From contig JALSIM010000004.1 in the NCBI GenBank assembly GCA_026990035.1, forward strand, positions 1 through 64,000: a stretch of DNA of 64,000 bases, read 5' to 3'. Below the pieces are notes generated by a model. The model ran no database searches, was not told the DNA's origin, and saw only the letters and a program-made list of their open reading frames with translations. The translations under genes were made by a program, and so were the position numbers. How positions within the stretch are numbered: the first letter of the stretch is position 1; every line of letters starts with the position of its first letter. Of this stretch, positions 33,433-42,345 are shown one piece after another. Source of the DNA: Alphaproteobacteria bacterium (lineage in GTDB: Bacteria > Pseudomonadota > Alphaproteobacteria > Geminicoccales > Geminicoccaceae).

Positions 33433-35097
33433 ATGCGACACGGCGGACGGATCCTCGTGGATCAGCTGGCCCTGAACGGGGTCGAACTCGTGTTCCAGGT
33501 CCCGGGCGAGAGCTTTCTCGCCGCCCTCGACGGGCTCTGCGACCACCCGGAGATCCGGACCGTCACCGGGCGTCAGGAGGGCGGCGTGGCGATGATGGCC
33601 GAAGCCGTGGGCAAGCTCACCGGCCGCCCCGGGATCGCCTTCGTCACCCGCGGACCCGGGGCCACCAACGCCTCCGCCGGGGTCCATGTGGCGCGCCAGG
33701 ATTCGACGCCGATGATCCTCTTCGTCGGCCAGGTGCCCCTCGCGATGCGGGATCGCGAGGCCTTCCAGGAAATCGACTACCGCCGGATGTTCGCGCCGCT
33801 CGCCAAATGGGTTGCGGAAATCGAGGACGCGAGGCGGATTCCCGAATACCTGGCCCGCGCCTTCCACATCGCCATGGCCGGCCGGCCCGGCCCGGTGGTC
33901 CTGGCCCTCCCCGAGGACGTGCTGTCGAGCGAGACCGAGGTCGCGGACGCCCCGCCCGTGGCGTCGGCGGTGCCACGGGCGTCGCCGGAGGAGGTGGCCG
34001 CCGTCGCCGACCGCCTCGCCCGCGCCGCCCGTCCCCTGCTGCTGGTCGGAGGCGGCGGCTGGAGCGCCGCCGCCAGCGACGCCCTCGCCCGTTTCGCCGC
34101 CGCCTGGGAGCTCCCCGTGGCCAGCGCCTTCCGCTGCCAGGACCATCTCGACAACCGGCATCCCGGCTATGCCGGCGACCTCGGTATCGGCGTCGATCCC
34201 GAACTGGCGGCGGCGGTACGCGACAGCGACCTCCTGCTGGCCATCGGCACCCGTCTCGACGAGATCACCACCGGCGGCTACCGGCTGCTGCGGCCGCCGG
34301 TTCCCGCCCAGCGCCTGATCCATGTCCATCCGGCGGCCGAGGAAACCGGATGCTGCTACCGTCCCGAGCGCGCCGTCGTTTCCTCGCCCGCGGCCTTCCT
34401 CGAGGGGCTCGCGGCCCGGCCGGTTCCCCCGGCACGTCCCTGGGCGGCCCGGACCCGGGCCCTGCACGCCCGTTACCTCGCCTGGTCGGGCGAGCCCGGG
34501 CCGGCCCCGGGAGCGCTCGATCTCGCCCGGGTGGTGCGGCATCTCGACGCGCTCCTGCCCGAGGATGCCATCGTCACCAACGGCGCCGGAAACTACACCG
34601 GCTGGGTTCACCGCTACTTCCGTTTCAAGCGTTTCGGAACCCAGCTCGCGCCGCGGTCGGGCTCGATGGGCTACGCCCTGCCGGCGGCGGTGGCCGCCAA
34701 GCTGGCGCGACCGGAGCGGGAAGTGGTCTGCTTCGCCGGTGACGGATGTTTCCAGATGACGATGCAGGAATTCGGCACCGCCTGTCAGCACGATGCCCGC
34801 CTGCTGGTCCTGGTGGTCAACAACGGGATCTACGCCACCATCCGCATGCATCAGGAACGGCGCTATCCCGGGCGTGTTTCGGGTACCGCGATGCGGAACC
34901 CGGATTTCGCCGCCCTCGCGCGGGCCTACGGCGCCTACGGCGCGCGCGTCACCCGCGACGACGAGATCGCCGACGCGATCGCCGAGGCCCGCCGCAGCGA
35001 CGGCCCGGCGATCCTCGAGCTGGTCGTGGATCCGGAAGCCCTGACCACGCGCCTGCGTCTGGACGATCTCCGGCGGATGACGGCCGAAGCCGGCTGA
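33433..35097 (+). CDS. Thiamine-diphosphate-dependent enzyme (acetolactate synthase-like)
   Basis: A 554-residue ThDP enzyme of the acetolactate synthase/benzoylformate decarboxylase class. The catalytic Glu is in TGRQEGGVAMMAEA of the N-terminal PYR domain. The cofactor site in the C-terminal domain is FAGDGCFQMTMQEF with NNGIYAT later. The middle domain has nucleotide-fold features. The true IlvB partner (IlvH) is absent and length fits single-subunit enzymes, so it may be a catabolic carboligase or decarboxylase. The substrate is unassigned. GAAGGAGAG lies before the ATG. Confidence 0.85.
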   Translation: MRHGGRILVDQLALNGVELVFQVPGESFLAALDGLCDHPEIRTVTGRQEGGVAMMAEAVGKLTGRPGIAFVTRGPGATNASAGVHVARQDSTPMILFVGQVPLAMRDREAFQEIDYRRMFAPLAKWVAEIEDARRIPEYLARAFHIAMAGRPGPVVLALPEDVLSSETEVADAPPVASAVPRASPEEVAAVADRLARAARPLLLVGGGGWSAAASDALARFAAAWELPVASAFRCQDHLDNRHPGYAGDLGIGVDPELAAAVRDSDLLLAIGTRLDEITTGGYRLLRPPVPAQRLIHVHPAAEETGCCYRPERAVVSSPAAFLEGLAARPVPPARPWAARTRALHARYLAWSGEPGPAPGALDLARVVRHLDALLPEDAIVTNGAGNYTGWVHRYFRFKRFGTQLAPRSGSMGYALPAAVAAKLARPEREVVCFAGDGCFQMTMQEFGTACQHDARLLVLVVNNGIYATIRMHQERRYPGRVSGTAMRNPDFAALARAYGAYGARVTRDDEIADAIAEARRSDGPAILELVVDPEALTTRLRLDDLRRMTAEAG

Positions 35098-35151
35098 GCC
35101 CGGTGCCCGAGCCTTCCGGCCGCGGGGCCTCCCGGGATGCCGCCCGGCGCC

Positions 35152-36327
35152 TCACATGCGGAGGGGATCGCAGGCCTCGCCGCCGCCGCGCAGCAGCGTA
35201 CAGATGCGCTCGGCGGCGGCCCGCGACGCCAGGGGCCCGACGAGCAGCGGCTGCGGCCCTTCCTCGCTGGCGGACAGGCGCACGAGGCCGCGGAGCGCTT
35301 CCGGATGACGCCGGCGAAGCTCCCGCCACCGCCGCTCCGCCGCCGCCCGATCCGGGAACAGGCCGAGCCGCAGGACCCAGTCGCCGAGAGGCAGCCGCCC
35401 CATGGCGAGATCGGCGTCGGTGGTGGCGACCACCCCGACCCGAACCGGCTCTTCCTGCGGTGCCGGCTTCGGCTCCGCGGGGGGCGACTTGGCTTTCGGC
35501 GCCAGATTGGCCACCGCCTGCCGCCTGTCTCCGATCCCGCGCAGCATCTCGAAGTAGGCGAGATTGTTGGCCACCGCCTCGTCGTCGAGATCGATCCGGC
35601 TGATCCTCCGGGCGGCTTCGAGATCGCCCTTGAGACCGTAGACGAGGGCCAGATTCTGGCGGCTGCGGCGGTCGGAGGTGACACTGTTCGCCACCGGCTC
35701 CAGGACCGCGACGGCCTCGTCGAACCGGTCGGCGAAGGCGAGAGCGAGGGCGAGATTGTTCTTGAGGCCGAGATGATCCGGCGCCCGGGCGAGCCCCCGC
35801 CGGTAGACGGCGATCGCTTCCTCGTGGCGGGCGGCCAGACTGAGGCTCACGCCGAGCAGGTTGAGCAGTTCGGGATCCTCGCCCCGGCGGTCGATCAGCT
35901 CGCGCAGATGCTCGGCCGCCACCTCGGGCCGGTTGAGGGCGAGCATCGCCCGCGCATAGCCCCTCCCGGCACCGAGATCGGTGCGGTCCAGGGACAGCGC
36001 GTGCCGGTAGACCTCGGCCGCATCGGCGGCGCGATCCAGGGCCAGCAGCGCATCGCCGTAGCGCACCGCCGCCTCGACATTGTCGGGGGCCAGCGTCAGG
36101 GCACGTTCGAACAGCCGGGCCGCCGCCAGCTCGTCGCCGGCGGCGAGCGAACCCCTGCCCATGCGGAGCAGGCGCTCCACCACATCCGTTCCGCTCCGGT
36201 CCGCATCCGCCGTCGGCGGTTCGGCGGGCAGGACCGGCTGCTCGCCGCTGCGCACCGCGCAGCCTCCCACCGACAGCATGGTCAGCAGGGCCAGCGTCAC
36301 TCCGAACTTGCCGCGCGTCAGGGGCAC
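35152..36327 (-). CDS. TPR lipoprotein with C-terminal SPOR-like domain
   Basis: A 391-residue protein. The signal peptide ends in a lipobox, MLSVGGC, so it is likely a lipoprotein. About five to six tetratricopeptide repeats follow (for example AARLFERALTLAPDNVEAAV), resembling TadD/PilF-type proteins. After a proline-rich linker the C terminus (WVLRLGLFPDRAAAERRWRE, ending PLLVGPLASRAAAERIC) looks like a SPOR fold that binds denuded peptidoglycan. I prefer GTG at 36327, nine bases after GGGAG; an in-frame GTG at 36363 is weaker. It follows the SDR gene. Confidence 0.78.
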   Translation of the reverse strand: MPLTRGKFGVTLALLTMLSVGGCAVRSGEQPVLPAEPPTADADRSGTDVVERLLRMGRGSLAAGDELAAARLFERALTLAPDNVEAAVRYGDALLALDRAADAAEVYRHALSLDRTDLGAGRGYARAMLALNRPEVAAEHLRELIDRRGEDPELLNLLGVSLSLAARHEEAIAVYRRGLARAPDHLGLKNNLALALAFADRFDEAVAVLEPVANSVTSDRRSRQNLALVYGLKGDLEAARRISRIDLDDEAVANNLAYFEMLRGIGDRRQAVANLAPKAKSPPAEPKPAPQEEPVRVGVVATTDADLAMGRLPLGDWVLRLGLFPDRAAAERRWRELRRRHPEALRGLVRLSASEEGPQPLLVGPLASRAAAERICTLLRGGGEACDPLRM

Positions 36328-36419
36328 GCCACAGCACTCCCGCAATGGCCGATCGACCCGCACTCTACCGCGCGTTGATTAACGAAGCGTGAACGGCGGC
36401 CGCATCCCTCGCGGGATCT

Positions 36420-37199
36420 TCAGAAGGTCCCCGGATAGGCGCCGCCGTCGATCAGGATGTTCTGGGCGGTGATGTAGGCCGCCTGCGTGGAGCAGAGATA
36501 GGCGCAGAGCTCGCCGAACTCCCGCGGCTCGCCGAAGCGGCCGACCGGGATCCGGGCTTCCGCCTCCCGCCTCACCTCCTCCAGCGGGCGACCGCTGCGC
36601 CGGGAGACGAAGGCGAGGTTGGCGGCCAGCCTCTCGGTGGCGAAGCGGCCGGGCAGGATGTTGTTGATGGTGACGCCGCTTCCCGCCACCGCCCGGGCCA
36701 CCCCGGCGACGAAGCCGGTGAGGCCGGAACGGGCGCCGTTGGACAGGCCGAGTTCGGCGATGGGCGCCTTCACCGCGCTCGAGGTGATGTTGACGATGCG
36801 ACCGAAACCACGCGCCATCATCGGGTCGATCACCGCCTTGAGGAGGGCGATGGCGGTCAGCATGTTGGCCTGCAGGGCGGCGATCCAGTCGGCCTCCTCC
36901 CAGTCGCGGAAATCGCCCGGGGGCGGACCGCCGGCATTGTTGACGAGGATGTCGGGATCGGGCCGGGCCTCGAGCACCGCCCGACGTCCCTCGGGGGTGG
37001 TGATGTCGGCGGCGACGGCGATCACCTCGACGCCATTCGCGGCGCGGATCGCCCGGGCGGCCTCATCCAGCGCCTCGGCGCCGCGGGCGTTGATCACCAG
37101 ATTGACACCGTTGGCGGCGAGGGATTCCGCACAGGCGCGGCCGAGCCCCTTGCTGGCGGCACAGACCGTCGCCCATCTGCCGGCGATACCGAGATCCAT
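36420..37199 (-). CDS. SDR-fold protein lacking the usual catalytic Tyr/Lys
   Basis: A 259-residue Rossmann protein of the 3-oxoacyl-ACP reductase-like SDR group. The NAD motif is altered (VCAASKGLGRACA), ILVNNAGG and the Ser of NITSSAV are present, but the YxxxK site is replaced by SNGAR. This is characteristic of an SDR-like subgroup described as lacking a perfect tetrad, so reductase activity is uncertain. ATG at 37199 follows GGGGAGAAGGAG. It is in the hdaA-side minus-strand gene row, 20 bp after hdaA. Confidence 0.82.
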   Translation of the reverse strand: MDLGIAGRWATVCAASKGLGRACAESLAANGVNLVINARGAEALDEAARAIRAANGVEVIAVAADITTPEGRRAVLEARPDPDILVNNAGGPPPGDFRDWEEADWIAALQANMLTAIALLKAVIDPMMARGFGRIVNITSSAVKAPIAELGLSNGARSGLTGFVAGVARAVAGSGVTINNILPGRFATERLAANLAFVSRRSGRPLEEVRREAEARIPVGRFGEPREFGELCAYLCSTQAAYITAQNILIDGGAYPGTF

Positions 37200-37219
37200 T
37201 CTCCTTCTCCCCTCCTGCT

Positions 37220-37927
37220 TCAGCCCTCCGCCTCGGCTTCCCGCGCCGCCATCTCCGCCAGCGCGAGCCGCGCGAGCCCCATGGTCACCGGTCGGCGCGC
37301 CCGGAGCGAGGCCCGATCGAGGGCCTCGACGAGCTGCGCCGCCGCCGCGAAGGAGCGTTCCATGCGGGCGATCAGATATTCGACGATCGCCGGCGGGACG
37401 GAAAGACCACGGTCGCCGAACTGCTTGACCAGCAGGGCCGCGAGCAGGGCGTCGTCCGGCGGCGCGATGCGGGCGCTGGCGGCGGCCTTCAGGCGCGACA
37501 GCAGATCCGGCAGCGCCAGTCCCCAACCCTCGACGGGCCCCGTCGCGGTGAGCAGGAGATGGCCGCGCCGCTCGACCAGCAGATTGTAGAGCTCGAGAAG
37601 CAGACGCGGCGCCGTCGCCAGATCGGCATCGTCGATCACCAGCGCGCGTGCCGTTCCGAGCCGCTCCAGCGGATCCGCCACCTCCCAGAGCTCGGCCCCG
37701 GTCATGAACAGGGCCCGTGCCCGGTCGCACCAGATGTGCGCGAGATGGGTCCGACCACTGCCGGGCGGGCCGTGGAGCACCAACGCCGGGGTCGGCCAGT
37801 CCGGCCAGGCGAGGATCGCGTCCAGGGCGGCCCGATTGCAGGGCGCGGGCAGGAAATCCTCCAGCCGGTAGGCGGCCGTGTGCCGGAAGCTGAAGGCGAG
37901 CTGTACCGGTGCCGGGACGCGCGACAC
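37220..37927 (-). CDS. hdaA: DnaA-related regulatory inactivator HdaA
   Basis: A 235-residue AAA+ protein like DnaA domain III. An N-terminal clamp-binding motif QLAFSF (about residues 9-14) is followed by a Walker A of the Hda type with Arg in place of Lys (GPPGSGRTHLAH) and Walker B ALVIDDAD. With the beta clamp it stimulates ATP hydrolysis by DnaA and stops over-initiation. The start is probably GTG at 37927. It sits between the SDR gene and the pgsA-like gene, a neighbourhood common in alphaproteobacteria. Confidence 0.9.
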   Translation of the reverse strand: MSRVPAPVQLAFSFRHTAAYRLEDFLPAPCNRAALDAILAWPDWPTPALVLHGPPGSGRTHLAHIWCDRARALFMTGAELWEVADPLERLGTARALVIDDADLATAPRLLLELYNLLVERRGHLLLTATGPVEGWGLALPDLLSRLKAAASARIAPPDDALLAALLVKQFGDRGLSVPPAIVEYLIARMERSFAAAAQLVEALDRASLRARRPVTMGLARLALAEMAAREAEAEG

Positions 37928-37957
37928 GCCGGCCTCAGACGCCGCGATCGCGATCGC

Positions 37958-38584
37958 TCATCGCGCCTCCGCGAACGGCCGGTAGCGAAGTGCGGCCCCC
38001 AGATAGGCGAGGGCGGACGCGATCACCATCAGGGCCACCGCATAGAGCAGGCCGACTTCCCACCAGCCCGGCACGGCGATGCCGGCGAGGCGTCCCAGGA
38101 CCACCCCGCCGTAGACGAGCTGCACGAAGGTACAGATCTTGCCGATCACCAGCGGTTCGACGCGAAAGCCGCGCAGCCGCAGGCGCAGCAGGAAGGCCCC
38201 GGCGGCGATCAGCAGGTCGCGACCGACCACGATCACCGCCAGCCAGGCGGGAGCGGCGCCGATCACCACGAGGGTGACGAACAGCGCCCCCAGGAACAGT
38301 TTGTCGGCGAGCGGGTCGAGGATCGCCCCGAGCGAGGTCCTGCCGTTGACCCATTTGGCCACCAGCCCGTCGGCGATGTCGGTCACCCCGGCGAGGAGAA
38401 AGACCCAGAAGGCGGTGAGGAAATCGCCTTCCAGCACGAACACCACCAGAGGCACGGTCGCCGCGAGGCGGAGCGAGGTGAGGAGATTGGCGAGGTTGCG
38501 GAACGCCAATGTCAGGAAGCCGAGGACGAAGCGGAAGACGGCACCGAGGGCCCGCCCGGGTCCTCCACTGGTCGCAACTGCCAT
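37958..38584 (-). CDS. CDP-alcohol phosphatidyltransferase (PgsA-like)
   Basis: A 208-residue membrane enzyme with about six helices. The CDP-alcohol signature spans DIADGLVAKWVNGRTS, then LGAILDPLADK, giving DxxDG(x)2AK...G(x)3D(x)3D with all aspartates present. Enzymes of this family transfer a phosphatidyl group from CDP-diacylglycerol to an alcohol such as glycerol 3-phosphate. The acceptor is not certain. ATG at 38584 lies within the upstream DUF2066 gene (73 bp overlap), showing tight coupling. Confidence 0.87.
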   Translation of the reverse strand: MAVATSGGPGRALGAVFRFVLGFLTLAFRNLANLLTSLRLAATVPLVVFVLEGDFLTAFWVFLLAGVTDIADGLVAKWVNGRTSLGAILDPLADKLFLGALFVTLVVIGAAPAWLAVIVVGRDLLIAAGAFLLRLRLRGFRVEPLVIGKICTFVQLVYGGVVLGRLAGIAVPGWWEVGLLYAVALMVIASALAYLGAALRYRPFAEAR

Positions 38585-39639
38585 GAGCCGTCCTCCAGAA
38601 CCAGGTCGAGGCCGCGCCCCGCCAACGCCTGCCGGAGCTGCGCCCGGTCGCCGACGAAGGCGATGGCGAGTTCCGCCTCCCGCCGCGACAACCGTTCGAT
38701 CCGCACCGAGCGGATCTCGGGCATCGCTTCCAGCTTCTCCCTTATTTGGACCCAGCCACGGAGATCGGCAAGCGGCACGGTGACGCGAACCGTATCCTGC
38801 GACCCGAGGCGGACCGCGTGGCGCCGCTTCCAGACCCGCTCGAGCAGCAGCTTGGCGCGCGCCACGGCCCGCTCCCAGATCCGCTCCGCCTCCCCGGCCG
38901 GCACCGTCACGCGCTCCTCGACGGGCTCCGTGAACCAGCCGCCCGCCGGCAGGAGCGCCAATGCCACCTCGGCCCCTTCGCCCGCCGGCGCCGCGCCGGG
39001 CGTGGCCCGGGCGAACAGGATGTCGCCGGTCCCGTAGCGCTCGGCGAGCTTCGCCAGCCCTTCGGCCCCGGCCTCGGGTGCGGCGTCGCCGAGGGCGACG
39101 ATGTCGGCGAGATCCCCCAGCGGCAGGCGGATGGTGAGAAAGGTGTTGCGGTCGGCGTTCTCCAGCCAGGCCCGCCGCCAGGGATTGTCTTCGCCCCAGA
39201 GATCCACCCGCTCCCCCTCGACGAGGACGGGAATCACGAGGAGCGGCGGGGTCGGTGCGATCACCGCCGCCACCCCGGCCCGGGCGAGCAGCGCCCCGAC
39301 CGCCTCGGGCTCGTAGCGGACCGTCACTTCGGCGAGGTAGCGGGTGGCCGAGCGCTTCTCCTCCTCCACCGTGTAGCTGCGCACGAGACGCTCCAGCGGG
39401 AGCGTTTCGACCTCCGGCAACCGGGGCAGATCCTCCTCGCGCACGAGCCGCGCGAACAGCCGTCGCAGTCCCTCGCGTTCGGCGGTCTCCAGCGCCTGCC
39501 GCTGGGCGACCACCGCCGATTCGGCGGTGGTGTCCACCGCGATCCCGGACACCGTGTAGAGTTCGGGTGCGGCCACCGCCGTGCGCAGGCCGGCGAAGCA
39601 GAGGACGAGACCGAGAAGGGCGCGTGCAGCGGTCGACAT
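38512..39639 (-). CDS. DUF2066 family exported protein
   Basis: A 375-residue protein of unknown function. The signal peptide is ALLGLVLCFAGLRTAVAAPE. It begins after processing with ELYTVSGIAVDTTAESAVVA, the family hallmark, and has WGEDNPWRRAW in the centre. Its place beside a PgsA-like gene and hdaA, divergent from purMN, is a familiar alphaproteobacterial arrangement. I chose ATG at 39639; a longer frame to 39699 precedes the signal peptide. The C terminus is serine- and proline-rich and overlaps the pgsA-like start. Confidence 0.85.
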   Translation of the reverse strand: MSTAARALLGLVLCFAGLRTAVAAPELYTVSGIAVDTTAESAVVAQRQALETAEREGLRRLFARLVREEDLPRLPEVETLPLERLVRSYTVEEEKRSATRYLAEVTVRYEPEAVGALLARAGVAAVIAPTPPLLVIPVLVEGERVDLWGEDNPWRRAWLENADRNTFLTIRLPLGDLADIVALGDAAPEAGAEGLAKLAERYGTGDILFARATPGAAPAGEGAEVALALLPAGGWFTEPVEERVTVPAGEAERIWERAVARAKLLLERVWKRRHAVRLGSQDTVRVTVPLADLRGWVQIREKLEAMPEIRSVRIERLSRREAELAIAFVGDRAQLRQALAGRGLDLVLEDGSWQLRPVEDPGGPSVPSSASSSAS

Positions 39640-39667
39640 GACGGTATCCGGCGGCTTGATCTCCCCT

Positions 39668-39692
39668 CGAAGGCGGCGTAAGCCGGCCTTCG
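39668..39692 (+). promoter_or_regulatory. Hairpin with GNRA-type loop in the purM leader
   Basis: CGAAGGC-GGC (39668-39677) pairs with GCC-G-GCCTTCG (39682-39692) across a GTAA loop, giving ten base pairs with one bulged G. In RNA the loop is GUAA, a GNRA tetraloop. It ends 25 bases before the purM start. No T tract follows, so it is not a terminator. It may regulate purMN or be a protein site. Confidence 0.4.
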
Positions 39693-39717
39693 CTCGCAAC
39701 TAGCCACGAGCAGGCCC

Positions 39718-40803
39718 GTGACACAAGCTTCCGATCCGCGCGACGCCTACGCCCGGGCCGGGGTCGACATCGCCGCCGGACAGCGGCTGGTGGAGCGCAT
39801 CGCCGAGCTGGCCCGGAGCACCGCACGCCCGGGTGCGCGCCCCGAGCTCGGCGGTTTCGGAGCGATCTTCGATCTCGCCGCCTGCGGCTACCGCGACCCC
39901 CTCCTGGTCGCCGCCACCGACGGCGTCGGCACCAAGATCATCCTCGCCCTCGAAGCCGACCGGCTGGAAGGCCTGGGAATCGATCTCGTCGCCATGTGCG
40001 TCAACGACATCGTCGTGCAGGGGGCGGCGCCGCTGTTCTTTCTCGACTATTACGCCACCGGCCGCCTGCGGCCGGAGCGGGCGGCACGGGTGGTCGCCGG
40101 CATCGCCGAGGGCTGCCGCCGGGCCGGCTGCGCCCTGATCGGTGGCGAGACCGCCGAGATGCCCGGGCTCTACGCCGAGGAGGAATGCGATCTCGCCGGC
40201 TTCGCCGTCGGGGCGGTGGAGCGCGACCGGCTGCTGCCGCGGCCGGTGGAGGCCGGCGATCTGATCCTCGGGCTGGCCTCCTCGGGACCGCACGCCAACG
40301 GTTTCACCCTGATCCGGCGAATCCTCGCCGAACGGGGTCCGGCGACCGGCGATCCATCGCCCTTCGCGGCGGGCGTCTCCCTCGCCGAGTCGCTGCTGGC
40401 ACCGACCCGGATCTACGTGCCGGCCTGCCTCGCTATCGCCGCCCATCCGGGCCTGCGGGCGCTGGCCCACATCACGGGTGGCGGCCTGCTCGAGAACCTG
40501 CCGCGCGTGCTCCCGCCCGACCACCTCGCCAGGATCGAGGCCGCCTGGCCGCTGCCGCCCGTTTTCGGCTGGCTCGCCCGCGCCGGCCGCCTTTCCGTCC
40601 GCGATCTCGCCCGGACCTTCAACTGCGGCATCGGCATGTGCGCGATCGTCGCGCCGGCGGCCGCGGAGGAAATCGCCGCCGCTTTGCGGGCAAGGGGCGA
40701 AACCGTTCACCGGATCGGCCGGATCGTCGCCGGAACCGGCCCCGCGCGGGCCGAGCTGATCGGCGCGGAGAAAGCATGGAACCTCGCCGCACCGCCGTCC
40801 TGA
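39718..40803 (+). CDS. purM: Phosphoribosylformylglycinamidine cyclo-ligase
   Basis: A 361-residue AIR synthase, fifth step of purine synthesis. Landmarks are [73 protein letters not shown] and [14 protein letters not shown], in the expected order. The start is GTG at 39718. Its 3' end overlaps purN by 28 bp, a common pairing. It is divergent from the DUF2066 gene with a hairpin between. Confidence 0.95.
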   Translation: MTQASDPRDAYARAGVDIAAGQRLVERIAELARSTARPGARPELGGFGAIFDLAACGYRDPLLVAATDGVGTKIILALEADRLEGLGIDLVAMCVNDIVVQGAAPLFFLDYYATGRLRPERAARVVAGIAEGCRRAGCALIGGETAEMPGLYAEEECDLAGFAVGAVERDRLLPRPVEAGDLILGLASSGPHANGFTLIRRILAERGPATGDPSPFAAGVSLAESLLAPTRIYVPACLAIAAHPGLRALAHITGGGLLENLPRVLPPDHLARIEAAWPLPPVFGWLARAGRLSVRDLARTFNCGIGMCAIVAPAAAEEIAAALRARGETVHRIGRIVAGTGPARAELIGAEKAWNLAAPPS

Positions 40804-41441
40804 TCTCGGGCACCGGGACCAATCTCCAGGCTCTGATCGACGCCACCGCCGGCGGCGATCATCCCGCCCGCATCGTCCTCGTGATCAGCAACCGGGAGGG
40901 GGCCGGGGGCCTGGAGCGGGCCGCTCGCGCCGGCATTCCGACGCGGGTGATCCCTTCCGCCCGGTTCGAAACCCGCGGGGCCTTCGATACCGCCCTCGAT
41001 ACGGCGCTGCGGGAGGCAGAGGTGGATCTCGTCTGCCTGGCCGGCTTCATGCGGGTCCTCGGTCAGGATTTCGTCGCACGCTGGCGCGATCGCATGCTCA
41101 ACATCCATCCCTCGCTCCTGCCGGCTTTCCGCGGCCTCGAGACCCACGCCCGGGTGCTCGAGGCGGGGCTGCCGGTGACCGGCTGCACGGTGCATTTCGT
41201 GCGCCCGGAGATCGACGAAGGACCGGTCCTCGTCCAGGGTGTGGTCCCCGTCTTCCCGGAGGACGATGTGGAAACGCTGAACGCCCGGGTGCTGGAGGTC
41301 GAGCACCGCTGCTATCCGCGGGCCCTCGAAATGGTGGCCGCGGGCCGCATCTCCGTGATCGACGAACGGGCGGTCCTCGCCGGGGAGCGGCCCTTCGAGC
41401 GCCTGGTTCTTCACCCCTCCCTGCAGGAGGCGACGAGATGA
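40776..41441 (+). CDS. purN: Phosphoribosylglycinamide formyltransferase
   Basis: A 221-residue GAR transformylase using 10-formyltetrahydrofolate, third step of purine synthesis. Motifs are [15 protein letters not shown], the catalytic region [16 protein letters not shown] (Asn and His) and [13 protein letters not shown]. The ATG at 40776 overlaps the end of purM and the stop overlaps the next gene as ATGA, so the three are translated together. Confidence 0.95.
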   Translation: MEPRRTAVLISGTGTNLQALIDATAGGDHPARIVLVISNREGAGGLERAARAGIPTRVIPSARFETRGAFDTALDTALREAEVDLVCLAGFMRVLGQDFVARWRDRMLNIHPSLLPAFRGLETHARVLEAGLPVTGCTVHFVRPEIDEGPVLVQGVVPVFPEDDVETLNARVLEVEHRCYPRALEMVAAGRISVIDERAVLAGERPFERLVLHPSLQEATR

Positions 41442-41809
41442 AGACGGCGACCACCGCGCGCTCCGGGCCGGGAAGGGCCGGCCGACCGGCCCTCCTGCCG
41501 ATACTCCTCGCCGCCCTGCCGGCGGTCCTGGCGCCGGCCGCGGCGGCGGAAGGCGATCCGGATGCGGTTCGCGGCCTGGTGGTCGATCGCTGCGCCCGCT
41601 GTCACCTGGTGCCGGATGCTCCGGCGCCCGAGGTCGAGGGCATGGCGCCGCCCCCGTTCTCGGAGATCGCCGCCAATCCCCGGATCTACTCCGAGACGCG
41701 GCTGCGGAGCTTCCTCCAGCGGCCGCACTGGCCGATGCAGGCCCTCATCCTGTCGCCGCGCGACATCGACGATCTTCTCGCCTATTTCCGCGCCCTGGGC
41801 GGACGCTGA
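41438..41809 (+). CDS. Small monohaem c-type cytochrome
   Basis: A 123-residue exported protein. The signal peptide is followed by one haem site, VDRCARCHLVPD. A Met in QRPHWPMQALIL is the likely axial ligand, and the C-terminal helix DIDDLLAYFRALGG completes a class I fold. It is coupled to purN by ATGA. This is an odd partner, since purine synthesis needs no cytochrome. It is convergent with ndk, eight bases away. Confidence 0.84.
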   Translation: MKTATTARSGPGRAGRPALLPILLAALPAVLAPAAAAEGDPDAVRGLVVDRCARCHLVPDAPAPEVEGMAPPPFSEIAANPRIYSETRLRSFLQRPHWPMQALILSPRDIDDLLAYFRALGGR

Positions 41810-41817
41810 AACCCGCC

Positions 41818-42240
41818 TCAGCCGACGATCTCGAGCGCCGAAAAGAAGAAGGCGATCTCCCGCGCCGCGGTCTCGGGACCGTCCGAGCCGTGGACCGAAT
41901 TGGCCTCGATGTTCTCGGCGAAATCCCTGCGGATGGTGCCGGGTGCGGCGGCCGCCGGATCGGTGGCGCCCATCACTTCGCGATTGCGGGCGATCGCGTT
42001 CTCGCCTTCCAGCACCTGGACGACCACCGGTCCCGAGGTCATGAAGCTGCACAGGGAGTCGAAGAACGGCCGCTCGCGATGGACGGCGTAGAAGGCCTCC
42101 GCCTGGGCACGGCTCAGCCGCAGACGCTTCTGGGCGACGACGCGGAGGCCGGCCTTCTCGAAACGGTCGATGATCGCGCCGGTCAGATTGCGGCGCGTCG
42201 CGTCGGGCTTGATGATGGACAGGGTGCGCTCGATAGCCAT
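41818..42240 (-). CDS. ndk: Nucleoside diphosphate kinase
   Basis: A 140-residue kinase that equalises NTP pools. It begins [18 protein letters not shown], and the active-site histidine is in [20 protein letters not shown]. The length matches the family. The ATG at 42240 is preceded by GAGAGAGAAGCG. It stands alone, 105 bp downstream of holC in the same direction. Confidence 0.96.
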   Translation of the reverse strand: MAIERTLSIIKPDATRRNLTGAIIDRFEKAGLRVVAQKRLRLSRAQAEAFYAVHRERPFFDSLCSFMTSGPVVVQVLEGENAIARNREVMGATDPAAAAPGTIRRDFAENIEANSVHGSDGPETAAREIAFFFSALEIVG

Positions 42241-42345
42241 TCGCTTCTCTCTCTCGCAGATCTCGGGAACGGGCGTGCCGGCCGGCCGCTGCCGGAACCG
42301 GCGCGCTTATAGCCGGCCGGCGGTGGTCCGGCCAAGCGCGGCGCG

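Noticed and set aside
30658-34851. A 1397-codon minus-strand open frame
   Set aside because: It is antisense to the metal ATPase and ThDP enzyme genes, both with full motif sets, and only its last codons share DNA with the MerR gene region. Composition is that of a shadow frame.
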